Shown piece after piece: positions 1-13,131 of a stretch of 64,000 bases of DNA. This DNA is from Cardiocondyla obscurior (taxonomy: Eukaryota; Arthropoda; Insecta; Hymenoptera; Formicidae), in assembly GCF_019399895.1 (NCBI RefSeq), contig NC_091884.1, forward strand, positions 3,909,771 to 3,973,770, given 5' to 3'. A program made the translations under genes and the position numbers. Numbering within the stretch: position 1 is the first letter of the stretch; each line of letters opens with the position of its first letter. The notes beneath the pieces were generated by a model. That model saw only the letters and a program-made list of their open reading frames with translations. It was not told where the DNA came from and did no database searches.

Positions 1-3000
1 CTGAAGAATCTCAGCCAATCAGAAGCGGAAAAAGTACAAGAAAGCGAAAGAAAATAATTAACAATCATTAATTGCAAAACTTTACAATCAAAATGCTACT
101 AGCGCATTTTTGGCTGATTCAGCCAATAAAGAGCGAGAAAAGGAAAAAATAAAAAAATAAAAAGTTCAAGAATGCAAAAGAAAATAATTAACAATCATTT
201 ATTGCAAAAATTAATTGCGTAAATTTACAACCGAAATGCTACAAGCGCGTTTTTGGTTAATTCAGCCAATCTGAAGAATTCAGCCAATCAGAAGCGGAAA
301 GAGTTCAAGAAAGCGAAAGAAAATATTTAACAATCATTAATTGCAAAACTTTACAATCAAAATGCTACTAGCGCATTTTTGGCTGATTCAGCCAATAAAG
401 AGCGAGAAAAGGAAAAAAAAAAAATAAAAAGTTCAAGAATGCAAAAGAAAATAATTAACAATCATTAATTGCGAAAAATTAATTGCGTAAATTTACAACC
501 GAAATGCTACAAGCGCGTTCTTTGGTTAATTCAGCCAATCTGAAGAATTCAGCCAATCAGAAGCGGAAAGAGTACAAGAAAGCGAAAGAAAATAATTAAC
601 AATCATTAATTGCAAAACTTTACAATCAAAATGCTACTAGCGCATTTTTGGCTGATTCAGCCAATAAAAAGCGAGAAAAGGAAAAAAACGAAAAAAAATA
701 AAAAGTTCAAGAATGCAAAAGAAAGTAATTAACAATCATTAATTGCGAAAAATTAATTGCGTAAATTTACAACCGAAATGTTACAAGCGCGTTTTTCGGT
801 TAATTCAGCCAATCTGAAGAATCTCAGCCAATCAGAAGCGGAAAGAGTACAAGAAAGCGAAAGAAAATAATTAACAATCATTAATTGCAAAACTTTACAA
901 TCAAAATGCTACTAGCGCATTTTTGGCTGATTCAGCCAATAAAAAGCGAAAAAAAAAAACGAAAAAAATAAAAAGTTCAAGAATGCAAAAGAAAATAATT
1001 AACAATCATTTATTGCAAAAATTAATTGCGTAAATTTACAACCGAAATGCTACAAGCGCGTTCTTTGGTTAATTCAGCCAATCTGAAGAATTCAGCCAAT
1101 CAGAAGCGGAAAGAGTACAAGAAAGCGAAAGAAAATAATTAACAATCATTAATTGCAAAACTTTACAATCAAAATGCTACTAGCGCATTTTTGGCTGATT
1201 CAGCCAATAAAAAGCGAGAAAAGGAAAAAATAAAAAAATAAAAAGTTCAAGAATGCAAAAGAAAATAATTAACAATCATTTATTGCAAAAATTAATTGCG
1301 TAAATTTACAACCGAAATGCTACAAGCGCGTTCTTTGGTTAATTCAGCCAATCTGAAGAATCTCAGCCAATCAGAAGCGGAAAGAGTACAAGAAAGCGAA
1401 AGAAAATAATTAACAATCATTAATTGCAAAACTTTACAATCAAAATGCTACTAGCGCATTTTTGCTGATTCAGCCAATAAAGAGCGAGAAATGGAAAAAA
1501 AAAAAAATAAAAAGTTCAAAAATGCAAAAAAAAATAATTAACAATCATTTATTGCAAAAAATTAATTGCGTAAATTTACAACCGAAATGTTACAAGCGCG
1601 TTTTTCGGTTAATTCAGCCAATCTGAAGAAATTCAGCCAATCAGAAGCGGAAAGAGTTCAAGAAAGCGAAAGAAAATAATTAACAATCATTAATTGCAAA
1701 ACTTTACAATCAAAATGCTACTAGCGCATTTTTGGCTGATTCAGCCAATAAAAAGCGAGAAAAGGAAAAAAACGAAAAAAAATAAAAAGTTCAAAAATGC
1801 AAAAGAAAATAATTAACAATCATTTATTGCAAAAAATTAATTGCGTAAATTTACAACCGAAATGCTACAAGCGCGTTCTTTGGTTAATTCAGCCAATCTG
1901 AAGAATCTCAGCCAATCAGAAGCGGAAAGAGTACAAGAAAGCGAAAGAAAATAATTAACAATCATTAATTGCAAAACTTTACAATCAAAATGCTACTAGC
2001 GCATTTTTGCTGATTCAGCCAATAAAGAGCGAGAAATGGAAAAAATAAAAAAATAAAAAGTTCAAGAATGCAAAAGAAAATAATTAACAATCATTTATTG
2101 CAAAAATTAATTGCGTAAATTTACAACCGAAATGCTACAAGCGCGTTTTCTGGTTAATTCAGCCAATCAGAAGAAATTCAGCCAATCAGAAGCGGAAAGA
2201 GTTCAAAAAAGCGAAAGAAAATAATTAACAATCATTAATTGCAAAACTTTACAATCAAAATGCTACTAGCGCATTTTTGGCTGATTCAGCCAATAAAGAG
2301 CGAGAAAAGGAAAAAAACGAAAAAAAATAAAAAGTTCAAGAATGCAAAAGAAAATAATTAACAATCATTAATTGCGAAAAATTAATTGCGTAAATTTACA
2401 ACCGAAATGCTACAAGCGCGTTCTTTGGTTAATTCAGCCAATCTGAAGAGATTCAGCCAATCAGAAGCGGAAAGAGTACAAGAAAGCGAAAGAAAATAAT
2501 TAACAATCATTAATTGCAAAACTTTACAATCAAAATGCTACTAGCGCATTTTTGGCTGATTCAGCCAATAAAAAGCGAGAAAAGGAAAAAAACGAAAAAA
2601 AATAAAAAGTTCAAGAATGCAAAAGAAAGTAATTAACAATCATTAATTGCGAAAAATTAATTGCGTAAATTTACAACCGAAATGTTACAAGCGCGTTTTC
2701 GGTTAATTCAGCCAATCTGAAGAATCTCAGCCAATCAGAAGCGGAAAGAGTACAAGAAAGCGAAAGAAAATAATTAACAATCATTAATTGCAAAACTTTA
2801 CAATCAAAATGCTACTAGCGCATTTTTGGCTGATTCAGCCAATAAAAAGCGAGAAAAGGAAAAAAACGAAAAGAAATAAAAAGTTCAAGAATGCAAAAGA
2901 AAATAATTAACAATCATTTATTGCAAAAATTAATTGCGTAAATTTACAACCGAAATGCTACAAGCGCGTTCTTTGGTTAATTCAGCCAATCTGAAGAGAT

Positions 3001-6000
3001 TCAGCCAATCAGAAGCGGAAAGAGTACAAGAAAGCGAAAGAAAATAATTAACAATCATTAATTGCAAAACTTTACAATCAAAATGCTACTAGCGCATTTT
3101 TGGCTGATTCAGCCAATAAAAAGCGAGAAAAGGAAAAAAACGAAAAAAAATAAAAAGTTCAAGAATGCAAAAGAAAGTAATTAACAATCATTAATTGCGA
3201 AAAATTAATTGCGTAAATTTACAACCGAAATGCTACAAGCGCGTTTTCTGGTTAATTCAGCCAATCTGAAGAAATTCAGCCAATCAGAAGCGGAAAGAGT
3301 TCAAGAAAGCGAAAGAAAATAATTAACAATCATTAATTGCAAAACTTTACAATCAAAATGCTACTAGCGCATTTTTGGCTGATTCAGCCAATAAAAAGCG
3401 AGAAAAGGAAAAAAACGAAAAAAAATAAAAAGTTCAAGAATGCAAAAGAAAATAATTAACAATCATTAATTGCGAAAAATTAATTGCGTAAATTTACAAC
3501 CGAAATGCTACAAGCGCGTTTTCTGGTTAATTCAGCCAATCAGAAGAAATTCAGCCAATCAGAAGCGGAAAGAGTTCAAAAAAGCGAAAGAAAATAATTA
3601 ACAATCATTAATTGCAAAACTTTACAATCAAAATGCTACTAGCGCATTTTTGGCTGATTCAGCCAATAAAAAGCGAGAAAAGGAAAAAAACGAAAAAAAA
3701 TAAAAAGTTCAAGAATGCAAAAGAAAGTAATTAACAATCATTAATTGCGAAAAATTAATTGCGTAAATTTACAACCGAAATGCTACAAGCGCGTTCTTTG
3801 GTTAATTCAGCCAATCTGAAGAGATTCAGCCAATCAGAAGCGGAAAGAGTACAAGAAAGCGAAAGAAAATAATTAACAATCATTAATTGCAAAACTTTAC
3901 AATCAAAATGCTACTAGCGCATTTTTGGCTGATTCAGCCAATAAAAAGCGAGAAAAGGAAAAAAACGAAAAAAAATAAAAAGTTCAAGAATGCAAAAGAA
4001 AGTAATTAACAATCATTAATTGCGAAAAATTAATTGCGTAAATTTACAACCGAAATGTTACAAGCGCGTTTTTCGGTTAATTCAGCCAATCTGAAGAATC
4101 TCAGCCAATCAGAAGCGGAAAGAGTACAAGAAAGCGAAAGAAAAAAATTAACAATCATTAATTGCAAAACTTTACAATCAAAATGCTACTAGCGCATTTT
4201 TGGCTGATTCAGCCAATAAAGAGCGAAAAAAAAAAAAAACGAAAAAAAATAAAAAGTTCAAGAATGCAAAAGAAAATAATTAACAATCATTTATTGCAAA
4301 AAATTAATTGCGTAAATTTACAACCGAAATGCTACAAGCGCGTTCTTTGGTTAATTCAGCCAATCTGAAGAGATTCAGCCAATCAGAAGCGGAAAGAGTA
4401 CAAGAAAGCGAAAGAAAATAATTAACAATCATTAATTGCAAAACTTTACAATCAAAATGCTACTAGCGCATTTTTGGCTGATTCAGCCAATAAAAAGCGA
4501 GAAAAGGAAAAAAACGAAAAAAAATAAAAAGTTCAAGAATGCAAAAGAAAATAATTAACAATCATTAATTGCGAAAAATTAATTGCGTAAATTTACAACC
4601 GAAATGTTACAAGCGCGTTTTTCGGTTAATTCAGCCAATCTGAAGAATCTCAGCCAATCAGAAGCGGAAAGAGTACAAGAAAGCGAAAGAAAATAATTAA
4701 CAATCATTAATTGCAAAACTTTACAATCAAAATGCTACTAGCGCATTTTTGGCTGATTCAGCCAATAAAGAGCGAGAAATGGAAAAAATAAAAAAAAATA
4801 AAAAGTTCAAGAATGCAAAAGAAAATAATTAACAATCATTTATTGCAAAAAATTAATTGCGTAAATTTACAACCGAAATGCTACAAGCGCGTTCTTTGGT
4901 TAATTCAGCCAATCTGAAGAGATTCAGCCAATCAGAAGCGGAAAGAGTACAAGAAAGCGAAAGAAAATAATTAACAATGATTAATTGCAAAACTTTACAA
5001 TCAAAATGCTACTAGCGCATTTTTGGCTGATTCAGCCAATAAAGAGCGAGAAATGGAAAAAATAAAAAAAAATAAAAAGTTCAAGAATGCAAAAGAAAAT
5101 AATTAACAATCATTTATTGCAAAAAATTAATTGCGTAAATTTACAACCGAAATGCTACAAGCGCGTTCTTTGGTTAATTCAGCCAATCTGAAGAATCTCA
5201 GCCAATCAGAAGCGGAAAGAGTTCAAGAAAGCGAAAGAAAATAATTAACAATCATTAATTGCAAAACTTTACAATCAAAATGCTACTAGCGCATTTTTGG
5301 CTGATTCAGCCAATAAAAAGCGAGAAATGGAAAAAATAAAAAAAAATAAAAAGTTCAAGAATGCAAAAGAAAATAATTAACAATCATTTATTGCAAAAAA
5401 TTAATTGCGTAAATTTACAACCGAAATGCTACAAGCGCGTTCTTTGGTTAATTCAGCCAATCTGAAGAGATTCAGCCAATCAGAAGCGGAAAGAGTACAA
5501 GAAAGCGAAAGAAAATATTTAACAATCATTAATTGCAAAACTTTACAATCAAAATGCTACTAGCGCATTTTTGGCTGATTCAGCCAATAAAAAGCGAGAA
5601 AAGGAAAAAAACGAAAAAAAATAAAAAGTTCAAGAATGCAAAAGAAAGTAATTAACAATCATTAATTGCGAAAAATTAATTGCGTAAATTTACAACCGAA
5701 ATGTTACAAGCGCGTTTTTCGGTTAATTCAGCCAATCTGAAGAATCTCAGCCAATCAGAAGCGGAAAGAGTACAAGAAAGCGAAAGAAAATAATTAACAA
5801 TGATTAATTGCAAAACTTTACAATCAAAATGCTACTAGCGCATTTTTGGCTGATTCAGCCAATAAAGAGCGAGAAATGGAAAAAATAAAAAAAAATAAAA
5901 AGTTCAAGAATGCAAAAGAAAGTAATTAACAATCATTAATTGCGAAAAATTAATTGCGTAAATTTACAACCGAAATGCTACAAGCGCGTTCTTTGGTTAA

Positions 6001-8760
6001 TTCAGCCAATCTGAAGAATCTCAGCCAATCAGAAGCGGAAAGAGTACAAGAAAGCGAAAGAAAATAATTAACAATCATTAATTGCAAAACTTTACAATCA
6101 AAATGCTACTAGCGCATTTTTGGCTGATTCAGCCAATAAAGAGCGAGAAATGGAAAAAATAAAAAAAAATAAAAAGTTCAAGAATGCAAAAGAAAATAAT
6201 TAACAATCATTTATTGCAAAAAATTAATTGCGTAAATTTACAACCGAAATGCTACAAGCGCGTTCTTTGGTTAATTCAGCCAATCTGAAGAGATTCAGCC
6301 AATCAGAAGCGGAAAGAGTACAAGAAAGCGAAAGAAAATAATTAACAATCATTAATTGCAAAACTTTACAATCAAAATGCTACTAGCGCATTTTTGGCTG
6401 ATTCAGCCAATAAAAAGCGAGAAAAGGAAAAAAACGAAAAAAAATAAAAAGTTCAAGAATGCAAAAGAAAGTAATTAACAATCATTAATTGCGAAAAATT
6501 AATTGCGTAAATTTACAACCGAAATGTTACAAGCGCGTTTTTCGGTTAATTCAGCCAATCTGAAGAATCTCAGCCAATCAGAAGCGGAAAGAGTTCAAGA
6601 AAGCGAAAGAAAATAATTAACAATGATTAATTGCAAAACTTTACAATCAAAATGCTACTAGCGCATTTTTGGCTGATTCAGCCAATAAAGAGCGAGAAAA
6701 GGAAAAAAACGAAAAAAAATAAAAAGTTCAAAAATGCAAAAGAAAATAATTAACAATCATTTATTGCAAAAAATTAATTGCGTAAATTTACAACCGAAAT
6801 GCTACAAGCGCGTTCTTTGGTTAATTCAGCCAATCTGAAGAATCTCAGCCAATCAGAAGCGGAAAGAGTACAAGAAAGCGAAAGAAAATATTTAACAATC
6901 ATTAATTGCAAAACTTTACAATCAAAATGCTACTAGCGCATTTTTGGCTGATTCAGCCAATAAAGAGCGAGAAATGGAAAAAATAAAAAAAAATAAAAAG
7001 TTCAAGAATGCAAAAGAAAATAATTAACAATCATTTATTGCAAAAAATTAATTGCGTAAATTTACAACCGAAATGCTACAAGCGCGTTTTCTGGTTAATT
7101 CAGCCAATCAGAAGAAATTCAGCCAATCAGAAGCGGAAAGAGTTCAAGAAAGCGAAAGAAAATATTTAACAATCATTAATTGCAAAACTTTACAATCAAA
7201 ATGCTACTAGCGCATTTTTGGCTGATTCAGCCAATAAAGAGCGAGAAATGGAAAAAATAAAAAAAAATAAAAAGTTCAAGAATGCAAAAGAAAATAATTA
7301 ACAATCATTTATTGCAAAAAATTAATTGCGTAAATTTACAACCGAAATGCTACAAGCGCGTTCTTTGGTTAATTCAGCCAATCTGAAGAATCTCAGCCAA
7401 TCAGAAGCGGAAAGAGTACAAGAAAGCGAAAGAAAATATTTAACAATCATTAATTGCAAAACTTTACAATCAAAATGCTACTAGCGCATTTTTGGCTGAT
7501 TCAGCCAATAAAGAGCGAGAAATGGAAAAAATAAAAAAAAATAAAAAGTTCAAGAATGCAAAAGAAAATAATTAACAATCATTTATTGCAAAAAATTAAT
7601 TGCGTAAATTTACAACCGAAATGCTACAAGCGCGTTCTTTGGTTAATTCAGCCAATCTGAAGAGATTCAGCCAATCAGAAGCGGAAAGAGTACAAGAAAG
7701 CGAAAGAAAATAATTAACAATCATTAATTGCAAAACTTTACAATCAAAATGCTACTAGCGCATTTTTGGCTGATTCAGCCAATAAAAAGCGAGAAAAGGA
7801 AAAAAACGAAAAAAAATAAAAAGTTCAAGAATGCAAAAGAAAGTAATTAACAATCATTAATTGCGAAAAATTAATTGCGTAAATTTACAACCGAAATGTT
7901 ACAAGCGCGTTTTTCGGTTAATTCAGCCAATCTGAAGAATCTCAGCCAATCAGAAGCGGAAAGAGTACAAGAAAGCGAAAGAAAATAATTAACAATCATT
8001 AATTGCAAAACTTTACAATCAAAATGCTACTAGCGCATTTTTGGCTGATTCAGCCAATAAAAAGCGAGAAAAGGAAAAAAACGAAAAAAAATAAAAAGTT
8101 CAAGAATGCAAAAGAAAGTAATTAACAATCATTTATTGCAAAAAATTAATTGCGTAAATTTACAACCGAAATGCTACAAGCGCGTTCTTTGGTTAATTCA
8201 GCCAATCTGAAGAGATTCAGCCAATCAGAAGCGGAAAGAGTACAAGAAAGCGAAAGAAAATAATTAACAATCATTAATTGCAAAACTTTACAATCAAAAT
8301 GCTACTAGCGCATTTTTGGCTGATTCAGCCAATAAAGAGCGAAAAAAAGAAAAAAACGAAAAAAAATAAAAAGTTCAAGAATGCAAAAGATAATAATTAA
8401 CAATCATTAATTGCGAAAAATTAATTGCGTAAATTTACAACCGAAATGCTACAAGCGCGTTTTCTGGTTAATTCAGCCAATCAGAAGAAATTCAGCCAAT
8501 CAGAAGCGGAAAGAGTTCAAGAAAGCGAAAGAAAATAATTAACAATCATTAATTGCAAAACTTTACAATCAAAATGCTACTAGCGCATTTTTGGCTGATT
8601 CAGCTAATAAAAAGCGAGAAAAGGAAAAAAACGAAAAAAAATAAAAAGTTCAAGAAAATAAAAAAAATAATTAACAATCATTAATTGCAAAAAATTAATT
8701 GCGTAAATTTACAACCGAAATGCTACAAACGCGTTTTTTGGTTAATTCAGCCAATCAGAA
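1..8760. repeat. Dimeric satellite array, about 270 bp x 32
   Basis: About 32 head-to-tail copies of a unit of roughly 270 bp; successive starts fall near 1, 271, 540 and 814. Each unit is two diverged half-units of about 135 bp sharing the core ttaacaatcattaattgc and an end reading attcagccaat. Half A carries tgctactagcgcatttttgg, half B carries tgctacaagcgcg, so the array is a two-monomer higher-order repeat. Variation between units is small: A-run length, gaatctcag versus gagattcag, tttattgc versus taattgc. Short reading frames inside it are repeat artefacts. The last unit (8640-8760) is degraded and abuts the hAT remnant. It starts before the window, so true length is unknown. Confidence 0.97.
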
Positions 8761-10030
8761 GAGAAATATTTTATTGTGTCCCAAGATTCTAAGATTCTAT
8801 TTATACAATAATAATGCGAAAGCCATCGAGTGTCACATAGTCTCAAAATTTTTTTATTTTTCTTTTGAAAACATTCGTTAAATTCTTTAAAAATAGCACA
8901 GCTTTTAAGACTGCTGTTAATGAAAATCTCGATTTTCTTTAAAAACTCCTCACAAATGTCGGGAATCTGGCTGCATGCAGCGTTTGCAACAAGTGCAGCG
9001 GAGTGACAGGGACATGAAAATGTTATCAAGTTTTTACATTTAGATTCTAATTTGGTTTTAAATGATAAATGTTTTCCTGTCATGACAGACGCATTGTCGC
9101 ACGACAGGGCAATAATATTTTCGAAAGGAATCTGTAACTTATACATCTCAGCTTTAAACGTTTCAAATCATTTTTCTGCGCTACAATCTCTTGCATCAAT
9201 ATTTAATAATTTTAATAATTGAGTTCTAACATTTAACGATTCTCTATCAACGTATCTAACTAAAAATGTCATCCATTTATCGTTTGTAATGTCCGAAGTC
9301 TCGTCAATAAAAATAGAAAATAAAGTGTTTTTAATATTTTCAACAATATTTTCAGTTTCAACGGGACATAAAACGTTATTAATAATATTTCTATATTTTG
9401 TTGGTCCCATTGTCATGCTTTTCAAGACATTAGGATCCTGCCCAATGTCTTGAAAAAGATTAAGAATCTCTTTTGCCGTTGTTTGCGCTATGTTTTTTTC
9501 TGTTATTAATGCTGCAAATCTAATTTCTCCAGATTTCTTTCGTTCTTCAAATGTCAAAAGAGATTCTTCGTTTTGCGTATTTATATCATTGTTCGCATTG
9601 TTTCCTTCTGTAGCGCTTTTTCTACAATTTGTCTTATGTTTTGTGGATTCTGCGTGTCTTGCAACGTGATTAAATCCGCCACTCAATTCGACATTGCAAA
9701 TATTGCAATATTTTTTATCACGATCATTGGGTACTTCGCGCAACCACGAGGCAAAATCAGAATTATCTAACCATTGAGGCCTAATAGATCTAACGTCCTT
9801 TTTATTATCTATATTTTCCGAAGTATTTTTTATAATATTTTTTTTGTGACACGCAGAATCCACATGTTTGAAAACATACGATGAACAAGAGTACTCCTTA
9901 TTGCATACAGTGCAAAAAAACAAAGTAATATTCGATGGAACCTCGCGAATGAAATCTTTAAATTTGTCATTTGTTAGCCAAGCTTTGCAAAATTTTCGCT
10001 TGACTTTAGGTTCATCGTATGTCTCTATTT
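8759..10030 (-). pseudogene. hAT transposase with BED-type zinc fingers, truncated
   Basis: A hAT-superfamily transposase, which cuts and pastes DNA transposons in the nucleus. Reading down the minus strand there are two CxxC...H...H finger-like segments near the N terminus (CTVCNKEYSC and CNICNVELSGG), a block FSIFIDETSDIT containing the first acidic catalytic region, then CDNASVMTGKH and CPCHSAALVANAACSQIP, which are typical of this hAT branch. One in-frame TGA at 9168-9170 splits the frame just before FETFKAEMYKLQ; there is no other frame break. The protein ends at the satellite boundary near DTRWLSHYYC, so the C-terminal dimerisation region is lost. A hydrophobic reading frame upstream of 10030 looks like noncoding T-rich DNA, so I start the gene near KIETYDEPK. 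Confidence 0.85.
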
Positions 10031-10982
10031 TAATACACAATAAATAAAAGAATAAAAGTAAAAAAGTAATGAAGACAGTAGAGAAAAGAATGAAAAAATA
10101 CGAAAAATAGAACAGCAGTAAAGAATAAAATAATAGTAATAAAAATAGAAATAAAATAATAAGATATGAAGCTAATAATAGAAAACGGAAATAAGGAAAA
10201 AGAAATAAAGTACCATGCACCGTCGGAAGAAACAAGAAATCGAAGCGCTCCTAAAATCGTGTTATTCGCTGGGACGTCAAGACGCTCAGTGACAGCTAAA
10301 AACAGGTGCATATTTGTGTGACGTGCCCACATACGTAACGCTTCATTGTATGTGTACGTACTCCCGAGTTTGTCGGAGACTTAGACGACTCCGAAGCCAC
10401 TTGACCCACGCGTTGCAGGAAAATGGGATGGGTAAAGTGGAGTAATGTTTGTTTACTTTCGTACGGTCGCATGCTGAATATAAGCAAGGCAAGAAACGGA
10501 GTAAATTGTAACAGTTATGTAGGTGTGGAACCAAAATAATTCCAAACACTTAATATTACATTAAAATAATAATGTTTAATTAGTATATTTTAAATAAAAT
10601 ACATTAATTAAAAATTAATTACAAATATTTAACAAAATTAATATACAACTAAATATAAAACAAATATACAACTAAATTTCTTAATAATATTTAATAATTA
10701 ATTTTCAAACTTTGCTTAGCATTTTATAAATAATGTATAATATAAAAAATTAATAATAGCAAAATGATCGTCGAACGACGATGTGATTAACTGGATTTAA
10801 ACAGTACAATTTTTTCGTCCCTGTAAACATTTCGCTTAGTTAACAAATGGATAGCTTAAAGAGGAAGTAAGCGATTTTAATAGTTTTTTTAAAAAACATT
10901 GGTTTTAGAAGTGTTCTTAACATAGCAATAAAGAAAAATAATATAAATAAATATTTAAAAATTTATGCAAACAATTAATTAT
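10031..10982. other. Noncoding DNA, AT-rich after 10540
   Basis: No supportable gene. 10250-10540 has more balanced base composition and may be the 5' part of the hAT element; no terminal inverted repeat could be fixed. From 10540 the DNA is AT-rich. The segment at 10800-10870 (acaattttttcg... ttagttaacaaatggata) is a diverged relative of the interior of the element at 10983-11178. Confidence 0.5.
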
Positions 10983-11178
10983 GCAAAAAAGTCACTCATC
11001 GGATTCAGCTGTCGGACGGTGCTGCGAGTGACACCGTACAATTTTTTGCTCGAAATGATCATTTTCCTTAGTTAACAAATGGATATTTCAAAAACCGAGT
11101 GTCCGATTAAAAAAATTTTTTATTTGTTAACATTACAGGGTTGTTCTACGTCCAATTCCGATGAGTGACTTTGTTGCA
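10983..11178. repeat. MITE-like element with TIRs
   Basis: About 196 bp bounded by inverted repeats: gcaaaaaagtcactcatcgg on the left and its near-complement ccgatgagtgactttgttgc on the right. There is no coding capacity. The interior shares the block ttagttaacaaatggata with DNA about 240 bp upstream, so a second degenerate copy probably lies there. I could not assign a superfamily or target duplication. Confidence 0.6.
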
Positions 11179-11912
11179 AAAAAGATTGTTTAAACAATTA
11201 AAATGACTTCTTTTCCATGTTAAAACGCAATATCGGAAACTTGAAGTCCATAGCAACAACAATTACGTGACAACGAACGTTTTCGTTAAAAATATAAATT
11301 TGTTAAGTAAGTACAGCCGCAAAATGTTAAAAATATGAACATAAATTTTTAAATACTATTAAAACATAAAAAAATGTTATCTTAAAAACTACGTTTCGAT
11401 GTACATTTAACATTTGTAGTCAACAAAATTAAATTTCATGTGCATGCATTTATTCGTATTAAACATTATAAATTTTAACATCGCGAAATGCGTTAATTAT
11501 TGCAAAAAAAATATCTATTTTGCATTAATTGCTGGAAGGGATGAAGAAGGGATTAAATAAGTGTGTATTTTTATTAAAACAACGTAATATATATGTTAAC
11601 ATTTATTTATTAATGTTTTCCAGCAGACATGGTAATTTCTCGCGTCATCATGTCTATTACCAGTACAGCGATACGAGTTAGCGACAAATATTTTACATCG
11701 AGAGCATCGAAGTAACCAAGGCTACCGCGACGGGCGCGACTGTGCGACACCAATTATAGCTGAAAGACGAGAGAGTCGGGAATATATTTCTGCTCTCTTC
11801 TACAGCTCGAGCTCGACCGAACACACGGACACGAAGCTACAGTTGTGTGCGTCTGTTGCCGTCGTACCAAATCTGCGAGCACTGAGCACAAGCCCATTTA
11901 TACGCGAATAGA
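11179..11912. other. Noncoding DNA upstream of copia
   Basis: 11179-11630 is AT-rich with nothing recognised. 11635-11912 is more GC-rich and precedes the copia reading frame directly. It does not match the 3' LTR at 14945, and no gag is present, so it is not a normal 5' LTR plus leader of the same element. Confidence 0.4.
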
Positions 11913-12986
11913 ATGAAAATTTTTATGCCAGGTAAGTGGTCATTCAAAGCGCATTTAAAAGACAAGTTATTCGTTGTAGATAGCAAAGAAACGAAGGAAG
12001 ACATAAAAGAGCTAAATGCAGTAAACTCGTCAGATGGAATACACCTGTGGCATAAAAGATTAAATCACTGCAACGAAAGAACAATCAAGAAAATGGCAAA
12101 AGACGAGAAGGTTATTGGATTGAATAATGTAGCAGGCTCAATTGACATTTGTGATATATGTCAACAATCTAAATCAACCCGTGCCTCATTTAAAGCAATA
12201 GAGAAAGTAACAACGACAGAGCCTCTACAGTTGTTACATATGGATGTGTGGGGGCCATCTCTAACAAAATCGTTAGGCGGAAAGAGATATTTCTGCAGCA
12301 TTATCGACGACTACTCCAGGTACGCCACAGTATATTTCCTGAATAATAAGAATGATGTCTTCGACAGGTTTAAAGAATATCAAGCAGAAATGGAACGACG
12401 ATTTGGGAAAAAGATCGTAGCAATCAGAACTGATCAAGGATTAGAGTATTGCGCCAAAGTTTTCAAGGACAAACTAAGAAAAGATGGCATAAAAATACAG
12501 CGCACAAACACCTATACACCGGAACAAAACGGCGTAGCCGAGCGATTAAATAGAACAATTATGGAAAGTGCACGTTGCACGTTGATCCAAGGAAAATTAC
12601 CAAAGAATTTTTGGGCTAAAGCAGTGGCAACAGCGGTATATTTAAAGAACCGATGTAAACACAAACGACTTGAAAATTGTACTTTTTACGAACTATGGAC
12701 GGGAAGGAGACCATCGGTAAGACACCTGAAGACCATAGGCTGTTTAGCTTACGTACATGTGCCTAAACTCAAAAGAAGCAAGTTAGACGCACGAGCAAAG
12801 CGAGGAATTCTGATCGGATATTCAACAAAGACGAAAGGATACAGGATTTATATTCCGGAAGAAAAATCCATAACCGAAACAATTCACGTCAAATTCAATA
12901 AAAATAAACAAGGTAAAGATAATGCACCATTATCAGGAATCACTAAGATCGATTACGATCTCTGTAATGAAGAAGAATCAACTTAA
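11913..12986 (+). pseudogene. Copia pol, GAG-pre-integrase and integrase part
   Basis: The GAG-pre-integrase zinc motif is visible as HLWHKRLNHCN followed by CDICQQSK. The integrase core follows: first Asp in LLHMDVWGP, second in RTDQGLEY, Glu in EQNGVAERLNRT. The function would be nuclear insertion of retrotransposon cDNA. The frame stops at a TAA (12984-12986), continues as an acidic linker to a second stop near 13091, then the RT resumes in another frame. The catalytic residues themselves are preserved. Confidence 0.9.
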
Positions 12987-13131
12987 ATTCAAGAGGAATC
13001 GGATGATGAAGACGTATTCATTGAAGCTCGAGAAAAGACGCCAGAACCAACACCAAAAAGACTACCAGAAAGATATGCAAAAAACAATTGAACTCCGACG
13101 TGTATCAAAGAAAAGGACCAAAGGAACAGAG

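Noticed and set aside
4162..4368. Open frame of 68 codons inside the satellite
   Set aside because: It arises from unit-to-unit variation of the repeat; codons follow the satellite consensus and other units have stops at the same place.
1..8760. CRISPR-like array
   Set aside because: The whole 270-bp unit is conserved; there are no unique spacers between short identical repeats, and the context is eukaryotic.
10030..10235. Hydrophobic Phe/Leu-rich extension upstream of the hAT fingers
   Set aside because: It is the translation of an A/T-rich tract; no hAT relative begins with a membrane segment, so I start the gene at about 10030.
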